64,000 nucleotides of DNA from Natronobiforma cellulositropha (GCF_025629245.1 NZ_JANZXN010000015.1:437080-501079); one strand, 5' to 3'. Shown: positions 53,928-63,836, counted from the stretch's first letter. Notes: generated by a model from the sequence alone, not told the origin. Numbers and translations are program-made.

Positions 53928-54644
53928 TCACGCCTCGCCGTAGACGGGCACCGCTGCGCCACTCGTCACCGCCGTCGCGTCACTACAGAGCACGGCCATC
54001 ACGTCGGCGATTTCGGTGGGGTCGACCCACGTCTCGTGGTCGGCGTCGGGCATCATCTCGCGGTTCATCGGCGTATCGATCACACTCGGCATAACGCAGT
54101 TCGCCCGCACGACCCCCAGATTCTCCTCGGCGAGCGTTTCGGTGAGGATCTTGATTCCGGCCTTGGTGATCCGGTAGGGACCGTCACCCGCCCCGCCCTC
54201 GAGCCCCGAGCGCGCGCTCACACTGACGATCGCCCCCTCGCTGTCTTGCAGGTGCGCGAGGGCGTGTTTCGAGACCAAAAGGGCCGTCTGCAGGTTGACC
54301 TTCCAGAGCAACTCGACCTCCTCGAGATCGGTCTCCTCGATGTGGCTGCCGCCGCGCCAGGTGCCCGCGACGTTGAGCAGGTGGTCGATCCGGCCGTGGT
54401 CGTCGGCCACCTCGTCGATCACCCGCTCAACCGCGGCTTCGTCGGTCAGATCCGCACCGTAGAAGTGGACGCCGGAGCCGACCTCGAGCAGCGAGTCCTC
54501 GTCACTCGGCTCGACGACGTCGACCGCACAGACAGTGGCTCCTGCCTCGCGGAAGCGCTCGACGGCCGCGCTGCCGAGTGCGCCGCTCGCACCGGTGACG
54601 ATTGCAACGGTTCCCTCGAAGTCGAACGTGGCGGTCGGTGACAT
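53928..54644 (-). CDS. Short-chain dehydrogenase/reductase (FabG-like)
   Basis: 238 aa NAD(P)-dependent SDR. Cofactor loop VTGASGALG, NVAG motif, catalytic Ser in SVSARSG, and YRITK with Tyr and Lys. Ends with PVYGEA. Substrate unknown. Its last about 25 codons are duplicated at 52614-52690 on the far side of the PIN/HTH cassette. Confidence 0.88.
   Translation of the reverse strand: MSPTATFDFEGTVAIVTGASGALGSAAVERFREAGATVCAVDVVEPSDEDSLLEVGSGVHFYGADLTDEAAVERVIDEVADDHGRIDHLLNVAGTWRGGSHIEETDLEEVELLWKVNLQTALLVSKHALAHLQDSEGAIVSVSARSGLEGGAGDGPYRITKAGIKILTETLAEENLGVVRANCVMPSVIDTPMNREMMPDADHETWVDPTEIADVMAVLCSDATAVTSGAAVPVYGEA
53932..54004. repeat. Right direct repeat flanking the PIN/HTH cassette
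   Basis: Intact 3' end of the SDR gene; matches 52618-52690 at about 95% in the same orientation, 1,314 bp apart. Confidence 0.75.
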
Positions 54645-54756
54645 ATACCCTGTGCACCGGCGAGCGCAATCAATGGCGGGGGAGAGCGGCGGTTCGGGCG
54701 GCGGCCCGTCGTGTGCGAACCGGGCGGCGGCCGCTTGAGCGCGAGCGCGCCTGCGA

Positions 54757-56124
54757 TCAGGCGTGGAGGAAACTCATCGAGTAGAACAACGCGCGCTCGA
54801 AGACGTCGGGTTCGATCGCGAACTGGAGGTGAGAGCCGATGTAGGCGTTGTTGAAGTGTGCGTAGCGCGGTCCCTTCAGGATCTGGAGCGTCAGCCGCGG
54901 ATCCATCTCCATGCGGACGCGCTGGCGACCGTTTCGCTCGGGCAATCCGTCGACGTACTCGTAGCCCTCACCGTCGGCGGTGAACCGCGCGTAGGTTCCG
55001 TCGACCAGACTCAGGTAGACTTCGGTCTCGCTCTCGAAGCCGATCGCCCGGCGCTTCTCGTCGAAGTGCTCGTAGGCGTCGGGAAACACGTCCTCGAACG
55101 CCTCGAGATCGGGCATCGGCTCCTCTTCGTAACCGAAGCGGACACCCTCGAGTACCTCCTCGGCGTACGTCGCTCTCGCCTCCTGGTCGATCGGTGTGTA
55201 CGGTGCGCTCTGTTCGCCCGTCGCCACCTCGACGGACTCACCGCTGTTGAGCAAGAGACACTCCGAGACCGACGAATCGATCCGGTCGTGGTCCTCGAAG
55301 TACGCCTTCGCCTGCGAGCGCGTCGAGCGCGCGACGTACTCGTTCAGCGACGCGAGGTGCCCCGACAGGGTGTACTCCCCCGCGAAGGGCATGTAGTAGC
55401 GTGGCTCGAACAACTCGATGAAGCCGACGGCGTTCTCGAGCGACTGGATCCGTCGCTCCTCTCGCGCCTCGAGTAACTCCTCGTGGCTGTAGTCGAGTCT
55501 GGACTGCGGATAACTGCCAGCGAAGGTGTACTGGAGCATCAGCAGGTCGATTTCGTCGTACTGGCGGCTGACCTCCATCGCTGCGTGCTGGGTCATCGGC
55601 CACCGGCAGTCGTTGAGGTTGACCACCGTGTGCTCGCCGTCGTCGAAGACGGCCATCGAATCGATCTGTGTCGACCCGCCGGTTCCGCCGTTCGTACTCG
55701 CCGCCTCCGCGAGCCACGAACACGCGAAGTGGTTGCCACACACCTCCGGGTCGCAGTTGTCGGACGCGAGGACGTTCATCTCGAGGTCGTCACCCAGACT
55801 CACCCGCTCGTTGTGCGGAATCTCGTGGACGTCGAAGCCCGCCGCTTCGATGTTCCGCCGGAGGAAGTCCCACTCGTAGTCGTGGATCAACACCGGAATG
55901 TCCGAGTCGAGTCGCTCGAGCGTCTCCGCGTGGCAGTGATCCGGGTGGATGTGTGAGACGTAGATGTAGTCGACGTCGTCGAAGTCTTCGGGTTCGAACT
56001 CGAGTGGCGGGTAGTGTGCCCAGGCTCCGTAGAACGCGCCGTCGAGTAACCAGGGATCACAGAGAACCCTGGTGTCGCCGGACTCGACGACGACCGTCGA
56101 CGACTGGATGTGTCTGACTCGCAT
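54757..56124 (-). CDS. Metallo-beta-lactamase-fold protein (UlaG/CMP-NeuAc-hydroxylase-like)
   Basis: 455 aa. The N-terminal MBL fold has the metal motif SHIHPDHCH and DPWLLDGAFYG; NLNDCRWPM provides further ligands. A C-terminal domain of about 200 residues resembles the tail of CMP-N-acetylneuraminate hydroxylase-like proteins, without a Rieske centre. Start ATG 56124 (MRVRHIQSS); a GTG at 56172 would add 16 residues. Substrate unknown, perhaps nucleotide-sugar or lipid. Confidence 0.75.
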   Translation of the reverse strand: MRVRHIQSSTVVVESGDTRVLCDPWLLDGAFYGAWAHYPPLEFEPEDFDDVDYIYVSHIHPDHCHAETLERLDSDIPVLIHDYEWDFLRRNIEAAGFDVHEIPHNERVSLGDDLEMNVLASDNCDPEVCGNHFACSWLAEAASTNGGTGGSTQIDSMAVFDDGEHTVVNLNDCRWPMTQHAAMEVSRQYDEIDLLMLQYTFAGSYPQSRLDYSHEELLEAREERRIQSLENAVGFIELFEPRYYMPFAGEYTLSGHLASLNEYVARSTRSQAKAYFEDHDRIDSSVSECLLLNSGESVEVATGEQSAPYTPIDQEARATYAEEVLEGVRFGYEEEPMPDLEAFEDVFPDAYEHFDEKRRAIGFESETEVYLSLVDGTYARFTADGEGYEYVDGLPERNGRQRVRMEMDPRLTLQILKGPRYAHFNNAYIGSHLQFAIEPDVFERALFYSMSFLHA

Positions 56125-56323
56125 AACAGAGCCGTCCACAACGGTGTGGTTATAGGCACTCAACAGTTTCACGCAGTGAGTATTACTACGAGGTATGACA
56201 GTCGGGTGGCGGCTACGGTGAGGAATCCGTGACTCGAAGAGATCGTCGCCGTCTCACACGGCACGTCACTCGTGGTCTCACGGGGCGGTGCACGCGTCAC
56301 GGCTCGAGTACGCGTCGATACGA

Positions 56324-56749
56324 TCAACTCGAGTGAGTGTCGAGCGCCTCGTCCGCGCTGACGAACGGACAGTCGGCGACGCGGACGGTCTCGAGCGACG
56401 TGAGTTCGAGAATCTCGGATTCCTCGCGCTCACACGCGAACGCAGGGGGTTGCGAGAAGTACTCGCAGGTGTGACAGTAGGTCGCTTTCGACACCTCGCG
56501 CACCACTCGGCTGGTCGCGTCGTCGGGGCGGGTCGGCCCGTCCTCGAGTTGGTCCCAGAGTTCGTCCGCATCGACGGCGTCGGCCGCTTCGTGGTCGAAG
56601 AGCGACTCGACACTCGAATCGTCGACACCGTCCGCTCCGGCGGACGACGCCGAGCGACGCCGGGCGTCGGCGGCCAGGCCGGCGAGCGGAGCGTCCGCAC
56701 GTTCCGGTTCTGACGCCGACTCGTGCGCTTCGATCGAATCGTCACCCAT
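56324..56749 (-). CDS. Conserved haloarchaeal zinc-binding-like protein
   Basis: 141 aa. Disordered acidic N-terminal half. The C-terminal third has YCHTCEYFSQPPAFACEREE and VADCPFV, four to five Cys suited to zinc. The start (ATG 56749) overlaps the stop of the upstream coiled-coil gene by 8 nt, so they are an operon. No function known. Confidence 0.65.
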   Translation of the reverse strand: MGDDSIEAHESASEPERADAPLAGLAADARRRSASSAGADGVDDSSVESLFDHEAADAVDADELWDQLEDGPTRPDDATSRVVREVSKATYCHTCEYFSQPPAFACEREESEILELTSLETVRVADCPFVSADEALDTHSS

Positions 56750-57572
56750 CGATCTCACCGCCGTCGTCGGCCGTCTCGGTTCGGCTTCCGTCCCCGTCCG
56801 CGAACTCGAATTCGAGGGCGTCGGCCGCCGTCTCGACGCCGCCCTCGAGCGCCGGTGGCTCACCCGTCCGGAGCGTGTGCGAACCGAACAGCGAGGACCT
56901 GGTCTCGACGTCGACGAGCGTCGCTTCACAGTGGGGGCAGGTCGGTTCGGTCAACAAGGAGATGGAGACGCTCGAATCACACGCTTCACAGGCCGCGCGC
57001 TCGAGACCGAGGCGGTTCGCCGCGAGTTTGAGGGCGTCGGCTTTCGCCCGGCGGTCGCTGCGCACACGGATCGTCTCGACGTGGTCGCGCACTTCGAGCA
57101 GCGCCGTCGCGAGCGTCCGCTGGCGTCCGGCGAGCGTCTCGCGCTCGTCGATGCCGCGCTCGAGAACCGTCTCGTAGTTGTCGAACCCGGCGTCGAGGTC
57201 GGCGGCGAGCGACTCGAGGCGCGCCTCGAGCGCGTCGAGGGCGTCCGGCGTCACGTGCGGGTCGTCGCCGTCGTCGGCCCGGTGGCGTTCGAGTTCCCAC
57301 GACACCTCGACGACCCGCTCGCGTACGTCCTCGAGTCCGTCGTGAAACGCCGCCCGCTGGGTATCGAGGCGCTCTTCGAGCGCGTCGACCCGTCCGGGGT
57401 CGGGCACCTCGTGAGAGTCGTCGGCGCTGGTCGCGTAGACGGCGTACAACAGGTGGCGACAGAACTCGTCTACACGCTCGCCGCGCCGAGACGCGTGCTC
57501 GTCGAGCCAGTCGTGGATGGCTGGCTCGAGGGCGAACGAGAGACCGACGTGCTCGGAGTGGTCGCTCGCCAT
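56742..57572 (-). CDS. Coiled-coil protein with C-terminal zinc ribbon
   Basis: 276 aa. N-terminal GLSFALEPAIHDWLDEHASR resembles haloarchaeal ribbon/helix proteins. A long coiled coil spans about 60-170, then a zinc ribbon (CEACDSSVSISLL with TCPHCEATL). Acidic tail. I chose the ATG at 57572 (MASDHSEHVG); a longer frame to 57704 crosses promoter and repeat sequence. Unknown function. Confidence 0.7.
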   Translation of the reverse strand: MASDHSEHVGLSFALEPAIHDWLDEHASRRGERVDEFCRHLLYAVYATSADDSHEVPDPGRVDALEERLDTQRAAFHDGLEDVRERVVEVSWELERHRADDGDDPHVTPDALDALEARLESLAADLDAGFDNYETVLERGIDERETLAGRQRTLATALLEVRDHVETIRVRSDRRAKADALKLAANRLGLERAACEACDSSVSISLLTEPTCPHCEATLVDVETRSSLFGSHTLRTGEPPALEGGVETAADALEFEFADGDGSRTETADDGGEIDG

Positions 57573-57655
57573 CGGAGAGACAGAGGGGAGAGAGTCGCTT
57601 AAGCGTTGGTTCGGACTCAGCCGCTGAGTCGTCGCGGATGCGGTCTCACACGTGT

Positions 57656-57743
57656 TATAGTAGCCACTGCAAGTCAGTGCACGCCAGGTCGCCAGACGGG
57701 TCACCGATCAGTGTGTAAATCGTTGCAGTTGTTACTATAGTAG
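57656..57743. repeat. 88-bp segment bounded by TATAGTAG repeats
   Basis: TATAGTAG occurs at 57656-57663 and 57736-57743. The gap 57573-57885 has no gene. The segment between the repeats has paired short runs and looks like the end or remnant of an insertion sequence, but I cannot assign a family. Confidence 0.4.
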
Positions 57744-57885
57744 CGTGGATTTCACTCGAGAGCGGCTCAGAAGGTGAGCCAGCGCTCAGTACACGTGCAT
57801 ACTGACCGCTGAACAGCTTTGGAACACGACTGATCCGGTTTGCACGAGCCAAACGGTTATGTGTGACCCTCACCTCAGTAGAGGT

Positions 57886-58206
57886 ATGAGCCAAGGACGC
57901 GACGAGGCGGGCCGATTCGAGGAGTCCGTTACCGAACAAGATATCCTCAAAGTATTTGACTACGAGGATGACCCAGTCCTCACAGCGCCAGAAGTTGCTG
58001 ACGGCCTTCGGCGGTTTGGGAAGCAAATCACCCCTGAAGGGGTCCGAAACCGGCTCGGGGAGATGGACGAGAAAGGCCTTGTGAGCCGCAAAAAGCTCGG
58101 TGCGAGAGCTGTGGGATGGTGGGCAGAGGTGGCCCCTGAACTCGATTCTAACACTTCCAAAACGATTGACTCGAGAAAGGAGTCTGACGAGTGGGAGGAA
58201 CTGTAG
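57886..58206 (+). CDS. Winged-helix partner of RelE-type toxin
   Basis: 106 aa. Winged-helix core LTAPEVADGLRRFG then ITPEGVRNRLGEMDEKGLVS, with a Ser/Asp tail. Start at ATG 57886 (MSQGRDEAGR). The RelE-like gene begins 6 nt after its stop. Likely antitoxin and autoregulator; inferred from context. Confidence 0.72.
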   Translation: MSQGRDEAGRFEESVTEQDILKVFDYEDDPVLTAPEVADGLRRFGKQITPEGVRNRLGEMDEKGLVSRKKLGARAVGWWAEVAPELDSNTSKTIDSRKESDEWEEL

Positions 58207-58212
58207 CGAGAA

Positions 58213-58461
58213 ATGGCGACCGTGTTGTTGCATCCTGACGTAGCGAAGGAACTGGACGCTCTTCCAAACGATATCGAGAATCGAATTCGATCGAAACTGA
58301 CTGAGGCTGGGGAGAATCCAGACCGTCATCTCAAACCGCTCAAAGGACGAGATGAGTACTCGCTTCGCATTGGAAAACGACGAGCAATTATCGATTGGCT
58401 CAGAGAACAGAACGAACTTCGCGTACTGGAACTCGATACTCGAGACACTGTGTATCAGTAA
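58213..58461 (+). CDS. RelE/ParE-family toxin-like protein
   Basis: 82 aa. RelE fold signatures: HPDVAKELDALPNDIENRIR, LKGRDEYSLRIGKRRAIIDW and ELRVLELDTRD. RelE members cut mRNA on ribosomes; ParE members poison gyrase; the short sequence does not decide between them. Codon use is less GC-rich than its neighbours, suggesting transfer. Confidence 0.82.
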   Translation: MATVLLHPDVAKELDALPNDIENRIRSKLTEAGENPDRHLKPLKGRDEYSLRIGKRRAIIDWLREQNELRVLELDTRDTVYQ

Positions 58462-58520
58462 TACAGTCAATTGGAACCGTGATGCGGTCACTGTAGGTGC
58501 ATACCGACCTTTTGCGCTGC

Positions 58521-58601
58521 GGGCGTGGCACGGCCACGCCCTCGGCAAAATGTCGATCAAAAGCACAGCGTCACCCCCTCAGCCGCGGCGTTGCCGCGGC
58601 T
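58521..58601. terminator. Two strong hairpins after the RelE module
   Basis: GGGCGTGGC-ACG-GCCACGCCC (58521-58541) and AGCCGCGGC-GTT-GCCGCGGCT (58581-58601) both have 9-bp stems with 3-nt loops. The rest of 58462-58686 has no gene. Could be transcription or RNA-stability elements. Confidence 0.45.
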
Positions 58602-58686
58602 TCGAGGGATTCCTTGGCCCGCTCGCTCACTTCGTTCGCTCGCGGGTGCCGTGCTACATATACCGCCTGTCTTGTACGCAAACCGA

Positions 58687-59523
58687 CTACCGGATTTTTC
58701 TGACGTTACTGATATCCAGTCCTGCATCGCCGATTTCCGTCTCGAAGCGGACGATGTCCTCGTCCTCGAGTCTCGAGAGGACGCCGCGAAAGCGCTCGAC
58801 GACGAGCGTCCGTGCGCGTTCGGAGCCGCCGCTCTCCCACTCGAAGCGAAGCGTCCCGTCGGTCGCCTCCTTCAGTCGGCCGAGCTGTGTCGGCGAGAGC
58901 GTCTCGGCGGAGACGAGCACGAGGATCAGTCCACCCCAGCGATGTGAGGCGCGGTTGAGACCCTTCAACAGCACGGTCAGATCACCCCAGTCGAACCGGT
59001 CGCCGAGGACGGCGACGAGGTCGGTCAGCGAGTCGACGACGACGAGGCTGTTCGCCGCGTGGGCACTGAGGTACTCGCCGAGCGCACCGAGGACGTCGCG
59101 GCGGTCGTGACGAGTGCCGAGTTCGGTGATGTCGCCCACCTCGTCGTCGTACCACTCGGTCGGCACTGGCGTCAGCTGGAAGTACTCTCGAGAGAGGTCC
59201 TCGAACTGTACTGGGGCCATCCCCGCCGTCACGAGGTCGTCGTCCATCACGAACGACATCTCGCGTTCGATGGCCGCCCGCTCGCGGGTGAACGAGACGT
59301 AGTGGACCGACTCCGGGGCGGTGACCGCCGGGTCGCGCTCGCCGTAGTAGAGGTCGAACTGGTCGTCTTCGGCCAGCACGAGTCCGTTCATGACGGCGCT
59401 CGTGTAACAGAACTCCCGGGCACCCGCACCCGACTCACCGGCGAGCAAGACGACGCTCCCCGCCGGTGCGCCGCCGTCGATCGTCGCATCGAGTCGCGAG
59501 ACGCCGAGCGCCATCCGCTCCAT
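58687..59523 (-). CDS. KaiC/RadA-like protein without a functional Walker A
   Basis: 278 aa, RecA-superfamily fold of the haloarchaeal KaiC-like type. The phosphate loop is GESGAGAR instead of GxxxxGK(S/T), so the catalytic Lys is missing. The Walker-B-like LVVVDSLTDLV remains. Possibly a regulatory scaffold that does not hydrolyse ATP. It is followed by the RFAP synthase gene upstream on the same strand, 24 nt away. Confidence 0.72.
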   Translation of the reverse strand: MERMALGVSRLDATIDGGAPAGSVVLLAGESGAGAREFCYTSAVMNGLVLAEDDQFDLYYGERDPAVTAPESVHYVSFTRERAAIEREMSFVMDDDLVTAGMAPVQFEDLSREYFQLTPVPTEWYDDEVGDITELGTRHDRRDVLGALGEYLSAHAANSLVVVDSLTDLVAVLGDRFDWGDLTVLLKGLNRASHRWGGLILVLVSAETLSPTQLGRLKEATDGTLRFEWESGGSERARTLVVERFRGVLSRLEDEDIVRFETEIGDAGLDISNVRKIR

Positions 59524-59547
59524 GCCCGCTCCTCGAGTCGGTCCCGC

Positions 59548-60540
59548 TTACCTGTTGTGGCCTTCGCCCTCGACGGCGACCTGTGCGCCGGTTCTCGCGG
59601 GCGTCGTGAGCGACACCTCACCGGCGAGTCCGCGCCGCTCGAGTGCGTCGTGTGCGGTCTCGCGCGCTTCCTCGGCGTGGGCGGCGTCGGTCAGGCCGTA
59701 GACGGTCGGTCCCCAGGAGGACTGGCCGACACCCGTGAGGACGGGCGTCGCCTCGAGCGCCTCGACGAGTTCACCCGCCGGTGGGCGAAACACCCCACCC
59801 TGGGCGTCGGCGTACCACGCGCCGTTCTTGCGGCCGATCGCACCGAGCGCGTCGCCGAACGCCTCGAGTCGTCCCTCCGCGGCGGCCGGGAGGAGCCGTC
59901 GGGTGACGATGCCCGCGATGTCGTCGGCGATGGAGGGGTCCGCCTTCTCGACGACGGCGCGCATGCTCGAGTCCTCCTGTTCGCCGCTCCGGCCGGGGTC
60001 GACGTCGGGAACGACGAGGAGGACGCGCCAGTCGGCGGGCAGGTCGTGGCGGGCGACGACGACGGGGACGGTCCAGTCACCGTCTGCGGGCGGGTCGGTG
60101 GTGAACCGCCCCGTCGGGTGGCCCGCGTCGACGACGAAGCCGCCACCTTCGAACGTCGCGACGCCGATGCCGCTTCGGCCACCCCGACCCAGCGCTGGGG
60201 CGTGCGCTCGCACCCGTGGCTCGAGTCCGTGTGCGTGTGCGACTGCAGTGTAGACCGCTAGCGCGAGTTGGGTCCCGCTGCCGAAGCCGACGTGCCGCGG
60301 GAAGTCCGCCTCGAGCGAGAGCCGGACACCGGGGACCTCGAGTACCTCACAGGCACGCCGCGCGTACGATTCGACCAGCGGGTCCGCGACGGAGAGTTCC
60401 GGGGCGGGGTCGGCGACGACGCGGACCCGTGGCTCGGAGAGTCCGATGCCGAGACCGCCGTAGAGGCGTTCGCGCGCGAGCGAGAGGTTCTGAAACCCGA
60501 CGTGGATGCGCGCGCCCGCGTCCACGGAGACGGATACCAT
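59548..60540 (-). CDS. Beta-ribofuranosylaminobenzene 5'-phosphate synthase family (GHMP)
   Basis: 330 aa. GHMP-kinase fold with phosphate loop PRHVGFGSGTQLALAVYTAV, GRGGRSGIGVATFEGGG and the C-terminal TGVGQSSWGPTVYG. RFAP synthase joins p-aminobenzoate to PRPP in pterin-cofactor synthesis of archaea; in haloarchaea the product is uncertain. Start at ATG 60540. Confidence 0.85.
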   Translation of the reverse strand: MVSVSVDAGARIHVGFQNLSLARERLYGGLGIGLSEPRVRVVADPAPELSVADPLVESYARRACEVLEVPGVRLSLEADFPRHVGFGSGTQLALAVYTAVAHAHGLEPRVRAHAPALGRGGRSGIGVATFEGGGFVVDAGHPTGRFTTDPPADGDWTVPVVVARHDLPADWRVLLVVPDVDPGRSGEQEDSSMRAVVEKADPSIADDIAGIVTRRLLPAAAEGRLEAFGDALGAIGRKNGAWYADAQGGVFRPPAGELVEALEATPVLTGVGQSSWGPTVYGLTDAAHAEEARETAHDALERRGLAGEVSLTTPARTGAQVAVEGEGHNR

Positions 60541-60645
60541 AGGCGCGATTCGGTCTCACCTCGCAAGGGGATTTCGACGGAGGCAACGACCGCGGCGGCG
60601 CGACACCGCCACCTACATATACGCGAACGAGACAGTCCGAGAACG

Positions 60646-61362
60646 ATGGTCACCGTCTCCGTCGTCGTCCCCGCCCGCGAGGAGGCGGACTCGCTGGCTC
60701 CGACGCTCGATTCCCTCGCCGCCCAGCGACTCCCGGACGGCTGGACACTCGAGGTGATCGTGGTCGCCTGTGGCGACGATGGCACGCTCGAGGTCGCACG
60801 CGACCACCCGGCCGCCGACCGCGTACTCGAGGACGACGTCCGGACGGGTGCGGGCCCGGCGCGGAACCAGGGCGCGGCCGTCGCCCGCGGTGACGTGCTC
60901 GCGTTCACCGACGCCGATACCGTGGTCGCGCCGTGGTGGGTTCGCGCTCACACCAGTCACTACGCCGACCCGCAGGTCGTCGGCGTCGGCGGCCCGCTAC
61001 GCCCGCTCGAGGGCGGTCTCGTCGACCGACTCCTGTTTCGCGTCCTCTCTGACTTGTGGTACCGGGTGAGCTGGTCGGTCGGCTTCGTCCAGCAGAGCGG
61101 GAACAACTGCAGCGTCCGCCGCGAGGCGTTCGAGGCGGTCGCGGGCTTCGACGAGTCGCTCGCCTTTCTCGAGGACACGGATCTCTCGATGCGCCTGCGT
61201 GAGCGCGGCCGCGTGGTGTACGAGCCGCGTGTCCCGGTGTGGACCTCCGTCCGTCGCCAGCACCGGGAGGGCTACGGCGGGCTGTTCCTCGCGTACGCCG
61301 TCGCCTACTGCAGTTACGCCCTCGTCGGCACCGTCCCCGACGTGGGCTACTTCGAGCGGTGA
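60646..61362 (+). CDS. Family 2 glycosyltransferase
   Basis: 238 aa. GT-A fold: [19 protein letters not shown] start, DxD in AFTDADTVV, and the acceptor-side [14 protein letters not shown]. One possible membrane segment at the C-terminus. Start is the ATG at 60646; the longer upstream frame is non-coding. Acceptor unknown. Confidence 0.85.
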   Translation: MVTVSVVVPAREEADSLAPTLDSLAAQRLPDGWTLEVIVVACGDDGTLEVARDHPAADRVLEDDVRTGAGPARNQGAAVARGDVLAFTDADTVVAPWWVRAHTSHYADPQVVGVGGPLRPLEGGLVDRLLFRVLSDLWYRVSWSVGFVQQSGNNCSVRREAFEAVAGFDESLAFLEDTDLSMRLRERGRVVYEPRVPVWTSVRRQHREGYGGLFLAYAVAYCSYALVGTVPDVGYFER

Positions 61363-61478
61363 GCGCTGACTGCACCCACCGCCGAACAGCGCACCGAATC
61401 CGTTCGGCCGAATCGCCCCGTCGCGGAAGCGTCGGCCGAGGTAGGGTTACTTATAATCTCTCGAGACGACGCCCGAGT

Positions 61479-63209
61479 ATGAGCGACAGTGGTCGATTCG
61501 ACCAGGGGAAACCCGAACGCTTGCAGAGTCGAGACGTGACAGAGGGTGCCGAACGCGCCCCGCACCGGTCGATGTTCCGGGCGATGGGCTTCGACGACGA
61601 GGACCTCGCCTCGCCGATGATCGGCGTCCCCAACCCGGCGGCGGACATCACGCCGTGCAACGTCCACTTAGACGACGTGGCGGCGTCGGCCATCGAGGGC
61701 GTCGACGAGGCTGGCGGCATGCCCATCGAGTTCGGCACGATCACCATCTCCGACGCCATCTCCATGGGCACCGAGGGGATGAAAGCCTCGCTGATCTCCC
61801 GGGAGGTGATCGCCGACAGCGTCGAACTCGTCGCCTTCGGCGAGCGCATGGACGGTCTCGTCACCGTCGCCGGCTGTGATAAGAACCTCCCCGGAATGAT
61901 GATCGCCGCCATCCGAACCGACCTCCCGAGTGTCTTCTGTTACGGCGGCTCGATCATGCCCGGCCAGCACGACGGCCGCGACGTCACCATCGTCCAGGTG
62001 TTCGAGGGCGTCGGTGCCTACGCCACCGGCGAGATGAGCGGCGAGGAACTCGACGAACTCGAGCGCAACGCCTGCCCCGGTGCCGGCTCCTGTGGCGGGA
62101 TGTTCACCGCGAACACGATGGCCTCTATCTCCGAGGCCATCGGTCTCGCCCCGCTCGGCAGCGCCTCCGCCCCCGCCGAGGACGACGAGCGCTACGAGGT
62201 CGCCCGCCGCGCCGGCGAACTCGCTCTCGAGTGCGTCGAGGAAGACCGGCGTCCCTCCGACATCATCTCCCGGAAATCGTTCGAGAACGCCATCGCCGTC
62301 CAGACCGCCATCGGCGGCTCGACCAACGGCGTCCTCCACCTGCTGGCGATGGCCCGCGAAGCCGGAGTCGACCTCGAGATCGGCGACTTCGACGAGATTT
62401 CGAAGCGGACGCCGAAGATCGCCGACCTCCAGCCCGGTGGCTCGCGCGTGATGAACGACCTCCACGAGATCGGTGGCGTTCCGATCGTCATCCGCCGCCT
62501 GCTCGAGGCCGGCCTGATCCACGGCGACGCCATGACCGTCACCGGCCGGACCGTGGCCGAGGAACTCGAGACGCTCGACCTCCCGCCGGACGAGGAGATC
62601 GAGGCGGACTTCCTCTACACCGTCGAGGAGCCGAAGGAGACAGAGGGCGCGATCCGCATCCTGACGGGCAACCTCGCCCCCGAGGGAGCGGTGCTGAAGG
62701 TGACCGCGGAGGACGACGACATCGTCCACGAGGGTCCCGTCCGCGTCTTCGAGGACGAGGAGAAGGCGATGGCCTACGTCCAGACCGGCGAGGTCGACAC
62801 CGGCGACGTGCTCGTCGTCCGCGGCGAGGGTCCCCGCGGCGGTCCCGGCATGCGCGAGATGCTCGGCGTCACCTCCGCCGTCGCCGGCCAGGGCCACGCC
62901 GAAGACGTCGCCCTCATCACCGACGGCCGCTTCTCCGGTGGCTCGCGCGGGCTGGTCATCGGCCACGTCGCCCCCGAGGCCTACGTCGGCGGCCCCATCG
63001 GTCTGCTCGAGGACGGCGACGTGATCCGCATCGACGTCGCCGAACGCACGCTCGAGGTCGACCTGAGCGACGAGGAACTCGAGGCGCGACTCGAGGCGTT
63101 CGAGCAGCCGGAACCACCCTACGACAGTGGCGTGCTGGCGAAGTACAACCGGGACTTCGACTCGGCGAGCAACGGTGCGGTGACCAATCCCGGTGTGAAA
63201 CGGGATTGA
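61479..63209 (+). CDS. ilvD: Dihydroxy-acid dehydratase
   Basis: 576 aa. Dehydrates dihydroxy acids in valine and isoleucine synthesis using an iron-sulfur cluster. Cys ligands lie in [16 protein letters not shown] and [17 protein letters not shown]-terminal [17 protein letters not shown] and [11 protein letters not shown]. Start ATG 61479 ([11 protein letters not shown]) after a TTATAATC box about 27 nt upstream. Length is typical. Confidence 0.96.
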   Translation: MSDSGRFDQGKPERLQSRDVTEGAERAPHRSMFRAMGFDDEDLASPMIGVPNPAADITPCNVHLDDVAASAIEGVDEAGGMPIEFGTITISDAISMGTEGMKASLISREVIADSVELVAFGERMDGLVTVAGCDKNLPGMMIAAIRTDLPSVFCYGGSIMPGQHDGRDVTIVQVFEGVGAYATGEMSGEELDELERNACPGAGSCGGMFTANTMASISEAIGLAPLGSASAPAEDDERYEVARRAGELALECVEEDRRPSDIISRKSFENAIAVQTAIGGSTNGVLHLLAMAREAGVDLEIGDFDEISKRTPKIADLQPGGSRVMNDLHEIGGVPIVIRRLLEAGLIHGDAMTVTGRTVAEELETLDLPPDEEIEADFLYTVEEPKETEGAIRILTGNLAPEGAVLKVTAEDDDIVHEGPVRVFEDEEKAMAYVQTGEVDTGDVLVVRGEGPRGGPGMREMLGVTSAVAGQGHAEDVALITDGRFSGGSRGLVIGHVAPEAYVGGPIGLLEDGDVIRIDVAERTLEVDLSDEELEARLEAFEQPEPPYDSGVLAKYNRDFDSASNGAVTNPGVKRD

Positions 63210-63275
63210 AGAGCGACCGTCCGTAGTCGATCTCGCTGTGTTGCTATCGATCGAGACAAGCAGCGTTCACAGCGA

Positions 63276-63836
63276 TTACGGAGCGATGTCACGCACACTG
63301 ACGGGATAGGTCGTGTTCTCGTAGGCCACGTACCACTCGAGCGCCCTGTAGGCTCGGTCGCGTTCGAGTGCCTCCACGAGCGCATCCACCTCGCTGGGGG
63401 ATATTCCATCCCGAACCAGCGCCGCCCTCGAGGAGCGGTGCTCGTCGGCGTCGAAGTCCGCTTCCATGCCTTCCTCGTACTCGTCGCTGGCTCGCGAGAG
63501 TGCCCGCTGGAAGTACGGAAGGTCGGAGAGAGGCGCTTCAGTCGCGTCGACGACTGTCGCGTCGTCCGGGTTAGCCACCGGAACGAAGACGACGATGTCA
63601 CCGCCTGGGTCGATGTCCAACCGGTCGCTCGAGCCATCGGTGGTCGGTTCGTCGTCGGTGGTTGGATCGTCGTCAGTGGTCGGTTCGTCACCGTCGTCCG
63701 AAGACGAGTCCGTACTCGGGTTTTCGACCTCGGTACAGCCAGCGAGAAGGGCAACCAGCCCGGTACCAGTCCAGCGGAGGAAACTTCGGCGATGCAGATG
63801 TCGATTCGAAACGTGTGTTAAAAGAGGTGTTTTCAC
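63276..63836 (-). CDS. Tat lipoprotein of unknown function
   Basis: 186 aa. HRRSFLRWTGTGLVALLAGC signal with lipobox, then a Thr/Asp repeat linker (DDDPTTDDEPTTDG), then an acidic domain of about 110 residues with no motif I recognise. Secreted and lipid-anchored. Start ATG 63836; an inner Met near the signal is not in frame with a better start. Confidence 0.65.
   Translation of the reverse strand: MKTPLLTHVSNRHLHRRSFLRWTGTGLVALLAGCTEVENPSTDSSSDDGDEPTTDDDPTTDDEPTTDGSSDRLDIDPGGDIVVFVPVANPDDATVVDATEAPLSDLPYFQRALSRASDEYEEGMEADFDADEHRSSRAALVRDGISPSEVDALVEALERDRAYRALEWYVAYENTTYPVSVRDIAP

Noticed and set aside
57655..58566. Minus-strand 303-aa frame opposite the RelE module
   Set aside because: Overlaps the well-supported winged-helix and RelE genes and shows no motif of its own.
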